This document shows, piece by piece, positions 1 to 6,658 of a stretch of DNA of 64,000 bases. Below the pieces are notes generated by a model. That model was not told the DNA's origin. It saw only the letters and a list, made by a program, of their open reading frames with translations, and did no database searches. The DNA comes from Ruminococcus sp. OA3 (GTDB taxonomy: Bacteria; Bacillota; Clostridia; Lachnospirales; Lachnospiraceae): positions 620,001 through 684,000 of the forward strand of contig NZ_JAKNTO010000001.1 of assembly GCF_022440845.1 (NCBI RefSeq). The letters run 5' to 3'. Made by a program: the position numbers and the translations under genes. How positions within the stretch are numbered: the stretch's first letter is position 1; every line of letters begins with the position of its first letter.

Positions 1-149
1 GATATTGATACCATTGGCGGATTTGTGCACACAGTCCCCGTCCATGCCACGGTTATAATATTGTCTCTGCCCTTTCCGTCTGTCACACTCACCATGACAG
101 CCGGAAGCGGATAGAGCATATTTCCGGGCTTCCATTCCTGTTTTCCCAT
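1..149 (-). CDS. Flavin reductase-like domain protein (5' part only, runs off the window)
   Basis: Only the first 49 codons are present; the gene continues beyond base 1. The protein begins MGKQEWKPGN and carries the phrases LYPLPAVMVS and NIITVAWTGT, typical of the N-terminal FMN-binding strand region of the flavin reductase-like (DIM6/NTAB, flavoredoxin) family. A good ribosome site (GGAGG) lies 5 bases before the ATG at 149. The same domain type recurs in the fusion protein at 26879-28801. Proteins of this family bind FMN and pass electrons from NAD(P)H or ferredoxin; the partner here cannot be read. Confidence 0.7.
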   Translation of the reverse strand, partial: MGKQEWKPGNMLYPLPAVMVSVTDGKGRDNIITVAWTGTVCTNPPMVSI

Positions 150-186
150 TTAAACCTCCGATTCCAAAATCCGTACTGCCCTCCGT

Positions 187-1839
187 CTATGACTCCTGAA
201 GGGCTCTCATAAATGCCGGGATCAGTTGCTTTTTCCTGGATACAACACCCGGAAGTTTGCAAAACCCCTCTGTAATCTCAGCGTCCTCAAACGCCTGAGT
301 TACCAGATGCGCCGCTCCCTCACCGTTTAGCAGCAGCTCTGTAGACTCATCCATGATATTTGTCAGCATAAAAAATACCATCTGCAGTCCGTTACGTCCG
401 CACTCACGCTCAATATTCGGCTGCAGCCTGTCCTTGATATGCTGCAGCTCCTCAGCTGACATAGAATTAATCTGTCCAACCCCAAAAGTAGCATCATCCA
501 CGATAAACTTCTTAAAGTCCTGATAGAAAATTTCTTCAGGAGACTTGTTCTCCAGATTGCTGCCTGCCTTGAACATCTCAGCGGCAAATTCTTCAATCTG
601 GATTCCGGCTATACTTGCCAGTTCTTTTGCCGCCATCTTATCAAATGCCGTACAAGTCGGCGAGCGGAACATCAATGTATCTGAAATGATTGCAGCACAC
701 AGCAAACCTGCAATATCCGGTAAGATTTCCAGATTCTTTTCATCATAGAGCTGATAAATGATCGTCGCCGTACATCCGACCGGCTGATTGCGGAATACAA
801 CAGGCTGTATCGTCTGAAGTGAACCGATGCGGTGATGATCTATGATCTCAATGATTTCCGCTTCCTGAATATTATCGACCGCCTGTGATTTCTCATTGTG
901 GTCCACTAAAATAACCTGCTTTTTATTAATATTCAAAAGATTTCGTCTGGAAACTGTACCCACGTATTTCCCCTGCCTGTCAAGTACGGGGAAATCTCTG
1001 TGTCTGTTCTTTCCCATGATATCCCGGATATCATCTGTGAAATCATCTGTCCGAAATGTAATGAGGTTCTTTGTCTTCATCAGATGCCGTACCGGTATAC
1101 TCTGGTTGATCAGCTTCGCTATTGTAAGTGTATCGTAAGGTGTTGTAATGATCACACAGTTATTCTCCCGTGCAAACTTCTGGATCACTGCGGAAACTTT
1201 AGCTCCAAGAGCGATAATGATACAGCTTGCGTTCTGCTCCACCGCACAGAGATGGTCCTCCGAACGGTTTCCAAGAATTACGAGGTCCCCATCATTGATA
1301 AACTCTTCCATCTTGTCGGGATTTGATGCACCGATCACGGCTTTTCCTTTATCGAAATAGGCATCTGCATCACCTACCAGAATCTCTCCATTTAATGTCT
1401 CTGCAATATTTCTATACTGGGTTCTGGCAGCAGCTATAACGGTATTATCATAGGCATCCATGTAGGATCTTGCAATATCTCCGATCGTGATCAGCCCTTC
1501 CAGATAACCCTCATCATCTGTTATCGGAAGTGTCACGGCCCCATTGTCTTTCATCAGATTAAATGCATTTTTTACAGATACGTTGCTTCTGGTTCCCTGC
1601 GTCTTGTGAATATCCATATCCCGTACCTGAGTCCCAACATCCGCCAGATATGCCGGTGCAGGTACCTGAAATCTCGTCAGCACATATTCCGTTTCCTCGT
1701 TGATGACTCCCGCTCTCATTGGTATAAATGTACCGTCTTCTGTACGGTTCTTCATATCAGCATATGCAATCGCTGAACAAATTGAGTCTGTATCCGGATT
1801 TTTATGTCCTAAAATGTATATCTCCTGTTTCTTCTCCAA
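187..1839 (-). CDS. ppaC: Manganese-dependent inorganic pyrophosphatase with regulatory CBS/DRTGG insert
   Basis: Family II (DHH) pyrophosphatase, 550 aa, hydrolysing cytosolic PPi to phosphate. The N-terminal metal motif GHKNPDTDS is at residues 11-19, with later DHH-domain motifs LVDHNE and IIDHHRIG. Family II enzymes without an insert are about 310 aa; here a CBS domain (about 70-130), a DRTGG-like region (about 150-245) and a second CBS domain (about 250-305) are inserted. In known CBS-pyrophosphatases these bind AMP/ADP (inhibition) and ATP or diadenosine polyphosphates (activation), so the enzyme is probably energy-regulated. The C-terminal DHHA2 domain follows (about 430-545). The start codon appears to be TTG (CAA at 1837-1839), with a purine-rich GGGAG about 12 bases upstream; there is no nearby ATG in frame. 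Confidence 0.93.
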   Translation of the reverse strand: MEKKQEIYILGHKNPDTDSICSAIAYADMKNRTEDGTFIPMRAGVINEETEYVLTRFQVPAPAYLADVGTQVRDMDIHKTQGTRSNVSVKNAFNLMKDNGAVTLPITDDEGYLEGLITIGDIARSYMDAYDNTVIAAARTQYRNIAETLNGEILVGDADAYFDKGKAVIGASNPDKMEEFINDGDLVILGNRSEDHLCAVEQNASCIIIALGAKVSAVIQKFARENNCVIITTPYDTLTIAKLINQSIPVRHLMKTKNLITFRTDDFTDDIRDIMGKNRHRDFPVLDRQGKYVGTVSRRNLLNINKKQVILVDHNEKSQAVDNIQEAEIIEIIDHHRIGSLQTIQPVVFRNQPVGCTATIIYQLYDEKNLEILPDIAGLLCAAIISDTLMFRSPTCTAFDKMAAKELASIAGIQIEEFAAEMFKAGSNLENKSPEEIFYQDFKKFIVDDATFGVGQINSMSAEELQHIKDRLQPNIERECGRNGLQMVFFMLTNIMDESTELLLNGEGAAHLVTQAFEDAEITEGFCKLPGVVSRKKQLIPAFMRALQES

Positions 1840-1940
1840 TGCAATCTCTCACTCCCTTCATTCTTATCATCATAGTACCATAATTCTATGGTCAAATCTA
1901 TACACACGGAACAAATATTCTCCTTCATTTTTGTCAAAAC

Positions 1941-1968
1941 TTGCGAATCCCTTAAATCGTGTTATAAT
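1941..1968 (+). promoter_or_regulatory. Promoter for the S1-domain protein gene
   Basis: TTGCGA (1941-1946), a 16-base spacer and a perfect TATAAT (1963-1968). Transcription would begin near 1975 and give a leader of about 75 bases. This argues against a start codon at 1977, which is in frame but would sit at the very 5' end of the RNA without a ribosome site. Confidence 0.7.
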
Positions 1969-2051
1969 GTACGTATATGCGGCGAACACGGCTTTTCCTG
2001 CCTGATTCAATGTATACAGTAAACAGCAGACGTACACAAAGGAGGATTTAT

Positions 2052-2972
2052 ATGGACAAAGAAAACAACAACACCCCCACCATGGCCGATTTCGAGAATG
2101 AGCTTGACGCTTCTTTTAAGAAAGTCGAAGAAGGCGATATTCTTACAGGCACCGTCATTGCAGTCTCAGAAGAAGAAGTCACTCTGGATCTGCAGTCCTA
2201 CACAGAAGGCATTATCCGCACGGAAGATTTCAGCCGTGAACCAGGCTTCATGGTCAAAGATGAAGTTCAGGTGGGAGACACTGTCACTGCAACCGTTATT
2301 AAAACGGACAATGGTCATGGAAGTATCCTCCTTTCAAAAGTAGAAGCGAATGATGTTCTGGCATGGCAGAAACTCAAACAGATGAAAGAGGACAAAACCG
2401 TTCTGGATGTCATCGTAAAAGGTATCGTAAAAAGCGGTGTGGTCGCATATGTGGAAGGTATCCGCGGATTTATTCCCATCTCCAAGCTGTCTCTGGAATA
2501 TATCGAAGACACCACGCCATATCTGAATCAGCCACTCCAGGTACAGGTTTTTGAAGTAGATGAAAACAACAGGAAACTGATCCTCTCCGCCAAAGAACTG
2601 CTTCGCGAGAAAGCGGGGGAAGAGCGCAGAAGAAAAATCTCCAATGTGGAAATTGGTCTTGTCACAGAGGGTACTGTTGAGACGATCAAACCTTATGGTG
2701 CTTTTGTCAATCTCGGCAACGGACTCTCCGGCCTCGTCCACATATCACAGATCAGTGAAAAAAGAATCAAATCCCCTGATGCCGTGTTAAATGTGGGCGA
2801 CGTTGTGAAAGTAAAAATTACAGCTGTCAAAGACGGTAAGATCAGCCTCAGCATGAAAGCTTTAAACGATGCCACAGCAACAGATATCGTTGAAGAATCA
2901 TATGAGCTTCCGGAGTCTGAATCTGCTACCACAAGCCTGGGGTCCCTGTTTTCAAATATTAAGTTAGACTGA
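2052..2972 (+). CDS. S1-domain RNA-binding protein (ribosomal protein S1 homologue)
   Basis: 306 aa. Three successive S1 (OB-fold) domains are visible: about residues 27-95 (GDILTGTVIAVS), 115-180 (VIVKGIVKSGVVAYVEG) and 200-270 (EGTVETIKPYGAFVNLGNG). S1 proteins bind single-stranded mRNA and help the 30S subunit with leaders, or act on RNA metabolism; Firmicute S1 homologues of this size usually have three or four domains. The start is the ATG at 2052, preceded by AAAGGAGG, rather than an in-frame ATG at 1977. The acidic N terminus and Ser/Glu-rich tail look unstructured. The gene is monocistronic, with its own promoter and a strong terminator at 3028-3075. Confidence 0.85.
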   Translation: MDKENNNTPTMADFENELDASFKKVEEGDILTGTVIAVSEEEVTLDLQSYTEGIIRTEDFSREPGFMVKDEVQVGDTVTATVIKTDNGHGSILLSKVEANDVLAWQKLKQMKEDKTVLDVIVKGIVKSGVVAYVEGIRGFIPISKLSLEYIEDTTPYLNQPLQVQVFEVDENNRKLILSAKELLREKAGEERRRKISNVEIGLVTEGTVETIKPYGAFVNLGNGLSGLVHISQISEKRIKSPDAVLNVGDVVKVKITAVKDGKISLSMKALNDATATDIVEESYELPESESATTSLGSLFSNIKLD

Positions 2973-3027
2973 TATTGTTTTTATTATATCCAGAAAATGC
3001 AGTATCATCATACACAAAGTAGAAAAG

Positions 3028-3075
3028 ACTGCCGTAAACCTGATTTTTTCAGTTTACGGCAGTTTATTTTTTTTT
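3028..3075 (+). terminator. Rho-independent terminator of the S1-domain gene
   Basis: A 12-bp perfect stem (3028-3039 with 3052-3063) is followed by a T-rich run through 3075. Confidence 0.9.
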
Positions 3076-3212
3076 CCGTCGGATGTAATAATAACATACT
3101 TTTCATTTACCAATTTTTTATTAATATAACCTTGATTTTTAAAAACCTTTGTTGTAGTATATAATATATTAACACATAGTTTTTATTACTACATTTGTTG
3201 GAGGCGATTATT

Positions 3213-3881
3213 ATGAAAGAAAGATGGAAACCAAAAGATCCCGGTAGCGCTGTCACACATTTTATCGGAATGATTCTGGCGCTGCTCGGTGCCGCACCAC
3301 TGTTGATAAAGGCTGCAAGAGTGCCTGATATACTTCATATGATTGCGCTTGCAATCTTCATACTCAGTATGGTATTGCTGTACGCTGCAAGCACCATATA
3401 TCATACGCTCAATGTCAATGAACAAGTTAATAAACGCCTGAAAAAAATGGATCATATGATGATCTTCATATTAATTGCCGGAAGCTATACTCCCATCTGT
3501 CTGATCGTACTCCACGGAAAAACAGGAACGCTCCTCTGCGCCCTTGTTTGGACTGTGGCATTCATTGGCATTCTGATCAAGGGTCTCTGGATCAATTGCC
3601 CTAAGTGGTTTTCTTCCATCATTTACATCGGAATGGGATGGCTGTGCGTCCTTGCTTTTTCACAGATCCTGCAGACTCTTTCCAGACCGGCCTTCGGATG
3701 GCTGTTGGCGGGCGGTATCATTTACACCATAGGTGGTATCATCTATGCGCTGAAAGTGCCGCTTTTTAACTCTAAACACAAGAACTTCGGCTCACATGAG
3801 ATCTTCCATCTGTTTGTGATGGGCGGCAGTATCTGTCATTTTATTCTGATGTACTTCTTTGTAGCTCCTATGCCTGTCTGA
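3213..3881 (+). CDS. Hemolysin III / PAQR family membrane protein (TrhA-like)
   Basis: 222 aa, with about seven predicted membrane helices. Family hallmarks are visible: HFIGMILAL near the N terminus, YHTLN after the second helix, MDHMMIFILIAGSYTP, and HEIFHLFVMGGSICHF near the C terminus. The conserved His/Asp residues form the metal site in PAQR relatives. Bacterial members are named hemolysin III but act in membrane lipid or energy homeostasis rather than as proven toxins. The start is the ATG at 3213, 8 bases after GGAGG; an upstream in-frame TTG at 3195 overlaps that ribosome site region and is unlikely. It has no neighbour in the same operon. Confidence 0.88.
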   Translation: MKERWKPKDPGSAVTHFIGMILALLGAAPLLIKAARVPDILHMIALAIFILSMVLLYAASTIYHTLNVNEQVNKRLKKMDHMMIFILIAGSYTPICLIVLHGKTGTLLCALVWTVAFIGILIKGLWINCPKWFSSIIYIGMGWLCVLAFSQILQTLSRPAFGWLLAGGIIYTIGGIIYALKVPLFNSKHKNFGSHEIFHLFVMGGSICHFILMYFFVAPMPV

Positions 3882-3923
3882 AGTAAGCCGTATAAAAATA
3901 CTGTCTTTTCAGTTCCCGGGGGT

Positions 3924-3954
3924 GCCTAAATAAAAGCAGCCCCCAGGGCTGCTT
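3924..3954 (-). terminator. Terminator of the 48-aa small gene
   Basis: A 9-bp perfect stem (3934-3942 with 3946-3954) has a three-base loop. Read leftwards, it is followed by GCTTTTATTT, a T-rich tail. The stem overlaps the stop codon of the small gene at 3953-4099, showing that this gene is a discrete transcription unit on the minus strand. Confidence 0.75.
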
Positions 3955-4099
3955 ATACTTGTCTGTTCTTTGGTTCTACCGCTTCTGACCTGACGTTATG
4001 CGTCTGGTTCTGATTTTCCGGTTTCACCTTCTGTGTTATACTGTTAAATTTTTCGTTGCTCTTCCTGCGGCTGAACTCTTCCTGCCTGTCCTTGTCCAT
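3953..4099 (-). CDS. Small basic/polar protein, 48 aa (short conserved-type ORF)
   Basis: ATG at 4099 with an excellent ribosome site (GAGGTG, 5 bases before it), 48 codons, stop TAA at 3953-3955, and an immediate terminator on the same strand. The protein starts MDKDRQEEFSRRKSNEKF and ends HNVRSEAVEPKNRQV. It is highly charged and hydrophilic, without Cys, Trp or a membrane segment, and probably disordered. The C-terminal pattern HNVRxEAxxPxxR resembles short Clostridia proteins I recall as the CPC_1213 type, but I cannot verify this. Function unknown. The ribosome site plus terminator make it much more convincing than a random short ORF. Confidence 0.7.
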   Translation of the reverse strand: MDKDRQEEFSRRKSNEKFNSITQKVKPENQNQTHNVRSEAVEPKNRQV

Positions 4100-4443
4100 A
4101 TCATCACCTCGTGAATAGTATGAGCAGCATGGGATAAATTATTCCCACCTGAGTAGTTCATAAAAAAATCCCCACAAAATGAGGAGTGCCCCGACACCAA
4201 TGCCGGGGCAATTATTATGAAAAAATTTTATATGTGTAATGAATCATTACAATATACAAACCATCGTCCTTGTTGGACTATAATTATAATAGCAATCAAT
4301 TATGAACATATTATGAACAAACGGTAAATATGTTGTTAAAGTACACAATTTTCTTCTTGTTTTTCTTTGGTTTTTGTATATTAATACCACGAGATTATAA
4401 CTCGTACTGTGTATTATGCTGTAACATACCGTAAAATACTGTC
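4100..4443. other. Intergenic stretch with hairpins and a perfect palindrome; no protein gene seen
   Basis: It contains a perfect 17-base palindrome (4235-4251, 8-bp arms, one-base centre), a 7-bp hairpin (4187-4193 with 4204-4210), and a small stem (4170-4174 with 4180-4184) followed on the minus strand by seven T residues (4162-4168). The last two read as a terminator for a leftward RNA. This could be the leader of the small gene at 3953-4099 or a short non-coding RNA. The DUF1002 gene ends at 4444 with only an imperfect hairpin after it. Confidence 0.4.
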
Positions 4444-5373
4444 TTAATTAAACAATCCGGCGAAAAAATCTTTTATGCTGTCCCAAAGCTCTTTTGCTGA
4501 TGTGCCCATCTTAGCAAAGAATCCATCTACGTCAGTCTTACTGATATTCAGGTCCACGCCCAGGCTGCCAAGTTTATCATAAAGTTCCTTTGCCTGCTGC
4601 TTCAGGGAATCAATGTCCAGGTCCAGATCTGCGATCTTCTGCATCAGTTCCACGATCTGCTGCTTATCCTCCTCAGACAGTGATACTTCCAGTTTATCAG
4701 CCGTCTCTGACACTTTCTCCTCAATCAGTTCCGGATCCTGAATCTCTTCTGCCACAATAATATCCTTCACTGCACCGATCAGTTCTTCTGCCTTATCCTG
4801 ATCCCCGATCACTTCGCCCAGTTCACTGGTGACAACGAGTTCATTCGTAGCGGCTTCAACATTATCAGGCTGGATAACATCCCCCGTCATATTCTCATAG
4901 GCTTCCATTGCCCCTACAAGAGCCGCCGTTCCCGATATATTAAACGGTCCGGCTACTGTAACATCTGCATTCTTCATACCCGCTGTTACAAGTGCATTCT
5001 GATACATTCCCGTTGTGCAGTAAGAAATATTTTTTGTCTGTACTTTGATCCCGTACCCATCTTTTTTACCGATGACTTTTACAGAAGAAAGTGCCCTGCT
5101 TCCGATGACGCTGGCAGATAAATAAGCATCCAGATATTCATGCTCCATTCCATTTGTAACGGTTGCAACCGTATAATCTTTTAATTCATCCTCCGTAACA
5201 TCCAGAAGTTCCAGGACTGTCGCCCGCTCCTGCTGGTTCAGATCAGCTCCCAATGCAATATAGGGTTTGTTCAGGTCCGCCTTACTGTCTGCCTGGACGT
5301 TCACCGGTCCCAGCACCGCACATGCCAGACTTATCACCGCCATGATACCGGCGGTTTTTCTGTTGATTTTCAT
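4444..5373 (-). CDS. Secreted DUF1002 family protein (YpuA-like)
   Basis: 309 aa. A classical signal peptide is visible (MKINRK, then the hydrophobic IMAVISLACAVLG, with cleavage likely after VQA near residue 28). The DUF1002 domain covers about residues 35-260, starting with YIALGADLNQQERATVLELL and including SSVKVIGKKDGYGIKV. The C-terminal part is amphipathic, rich in Leu/Asp/Lys heptads (about 205-275), and probably helical. The family includes B. subtilis YpuA; the role is unknown, but it is exported to the cell surface. GGAGG lies about 10 bases before the ATG. The gene is monocistronic, with a TATAAT-containing candidate promoter near 5450-5456 on the minus strand. Confidence 0.85.
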   Translation of the reverse strand: MKINRKTAGIMAVISLACAVLGPVNVQADSKADLNKPYIALGADLNQQERATVLELLDVTEDELKDYTVATVTNGMEHEYLDAYLSASVIGSRALSSVKVIGKKDGYGIKVQTKNISYCTTGMYQNALVTAGMKNADVTVAGPFNISGTAALVGAMEAYENMTGDVIQPDNVEAATNELVVTSELGEVIGDQDKAEELIGAVKDIIVAEEIQDPELIEEKVSETADKLEVSLSEEDKQQIVELMQKIADLDLDIDSLKQQAKELYDKLGSLGVDLNISKTDVDGFFAKMGTSAKELWDSIKDFFAGLFN

Positions 5374-5660
5374 AAGGTAATAACCTCCTCGCTGTTCGCC
5401 AATTTCATCTTCAAACCGACCTCCTGAGAGTTCGTTTCTTATGCGCTCATTATAACACGGACACTGATTCAGGTGTCTTAAAAAACCATAAACATATTCA
5501 TAAATCTTTATTTATTTATTCATGGTTTTTTTACATCTACAACATGCTTTCAACACATTTAACGGGTATACTGGGACTATAAAATAATAAACAAACTCTT
5601 ATATTATTTTATTGATTTTCTTTTTCATATGTCGATGAAAATCGACTCTCCTTCCTTTAA
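5374..5660. other. Intergenic stretch upstream of the DUF1002 gene
   Basis: It holds the leader of the DUF1002 gene, with TATAAT on the minus strand near 5450 and a poor -35. Farther right is an AT-rich inverted repeat (AAAACCAT arms around 5480-5533, T-runs on both strands) and a GTCGAT-GAAA-ATCGAC hairpin at about 5632-5647. I see no convincing gene in it. Confidence 0.4.
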
Positions 5661-5692
5661 AAAAAGCCGTTTCCCCACAGGAAACGGCTTTT
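5661..5692 (-). terminator. Terminator of rsmA
   Basis: A stem of 13 or more pairs (5661-5674 with 5680-5692) has a five-base loop. Leftwards it runs into seven T residues, as expected for a strong intrinsic terminator after rsmA. The rightward tail is weaker. Confidence 0.88.
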
Positions 5693-5708
5693 ATACTGTA
5701 TACGTTTT

Positions 5709-6593
5709 TTATTTCGAGATACTTTCCAGAACATTGCTTAACCGGGCAAATTCATCCAGTGTCAATGCTTCGCCCCTGATATTGCGCGAAAGTCCACATT
5801 CCACTATCGCCTGTTCTATGGCTTCTTTCGGATATTCAAATTCTCCTGAATTTTTCAGACCATTGACAAGCGTTTTTCTTCTCTGGTTAAAGGAAGCTCT
5901 GATGATCCTGAACATCAGCCTCTCATCATTAACAGAGACAGGTGGACTATCATATCTTTTTAAACGGATCACCGCACTTCCTACATTGGGTCTTGGCATA
6001 AAACAATTAGGGGGCACATTTGCAACAAGGTACGGTTCTGCGTAATACTGAACTGCAAGCGAAAGTGCACCGTAGTCCTTCGTTCCCGGAGCTGCCTGCA
6101 TTCTAAGCGCTACCTCTTTCTGAACCATGACAGTGACAGATGCCAGCGGCACATGGTTCTCAAACAATCCCATAATGATAGGTGTCGTAATATAATAGGG
6201 GAGATTTGCCACGACCTTGACCGGTCTTCCCTGATTCTTTTCCTCAGCCAGTTTCCTGATATCTACTTTCAAAATATCTTCATTTATGATACTTACATTG
6301 TCATAACCCTTCAAAGTATCCTCAAGAATCGGAATCAATGCCTTATCAATCTCTACTGCACAGACTTCTCTGGCTGCACACGCCAGATACTGTGTCATCG
6401 TACCGATTCCCGGTCCGACCTCTATCACAAAGTCTTCTTTTGTAATTCCCGCAGCAGCGATGATCTTGTCCAGAACATGTGTATCAATCAAAAAGTTCTG
6501 TCCAAACTTTTTCTGAAAAGTAAAATTATATTTCTGCAGTACCGCAATGGTTTCCTTTGGATTTCCCAGACGTGGGGTTTTCTGTTCACTCAT
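5709..6593 (-). CDS. rsmA: 16S rRNA (adenine1518-N6/adenine1519-N6)-dimethyltransferase
   Basis: 294 aa, the normal length for RsmA/KsgA. It dimethylates two adjacent adenines in the 3'-terminal hairpin of 16S rRNA during late 30S assembly, using SAM. Visible motifs: FGQNFLID near the N terminus (substrate contact), SAM motif I VIEVGPGIGTMTQYLA, and catalytic motif IV NLPYYITTPI. The C-terminal domain has the family's FNQRRKTL. The start is an ATG with AAAGGAGA directly upstream. That leader also overlaps the T-run of the preceding gene's terminator (6602-6646), so rsmA either has a weak internal promoter or depends on read-through. Confidence 0.96.
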   Translation of the reverse strand: MSEQKTPRLGNPKETIAVLQKYNFTFQKKFGQNFLIDTHVLDKIIAAAGITKEDFVIEVGPGIGTMTQYLACAAREVCAVEIDKALIPILEDTLKGYDNVSIINEDILKVDIRKLAEEKNQGRPVKVVANLPYYITTPIIMGLFENHVPLASVTVMVQKEVALRMQAAPGTKDYGALSLAVQYYAEPYLVANVPPNCFMPRPNVGSAVIRLKRYDSPPVSVNDERLMFRIIRASFNQRRKTLVNGLKNSGEFEYPKEAIEQAIVECGLSRNIRGEALTLDEFARLSNVLESISK

Positions 6594-6601
6594 AAATCTC
6601 C

Positions 6602-6646
6602 TTTAAAAAAAACGGAAGCTGCTGCAAAACCTTTACAACAGCCTCC
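6602..6646 (-). terminator. Terminator between the TPR/AAA-like gene and rsmA
   Basis: An 11-bp stem including two G-U pairs (6614-6624 with 6636-6646) is followed on the minus strand by eight T residues. It lies only about 10 bases before the rsmA start, so termination efficiency here may set rsmA expression. Confidence 0.8.
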
Positions 6647-6658
6647 CACTTCATCATA

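Noticed and set aside
1876-1891. CCATA-GAAT-TATGG inverted repeat upstream of ppaC as an operator
   Set aside because: Short 5-bp arms in an AT-rich promoter region; too weak to call.
4376-4440. Terminator directly after the DUF1002 gene
   Set aside because: Only imperfect pairing (ACGAG/CTCGT with mismatches) and no T-run.
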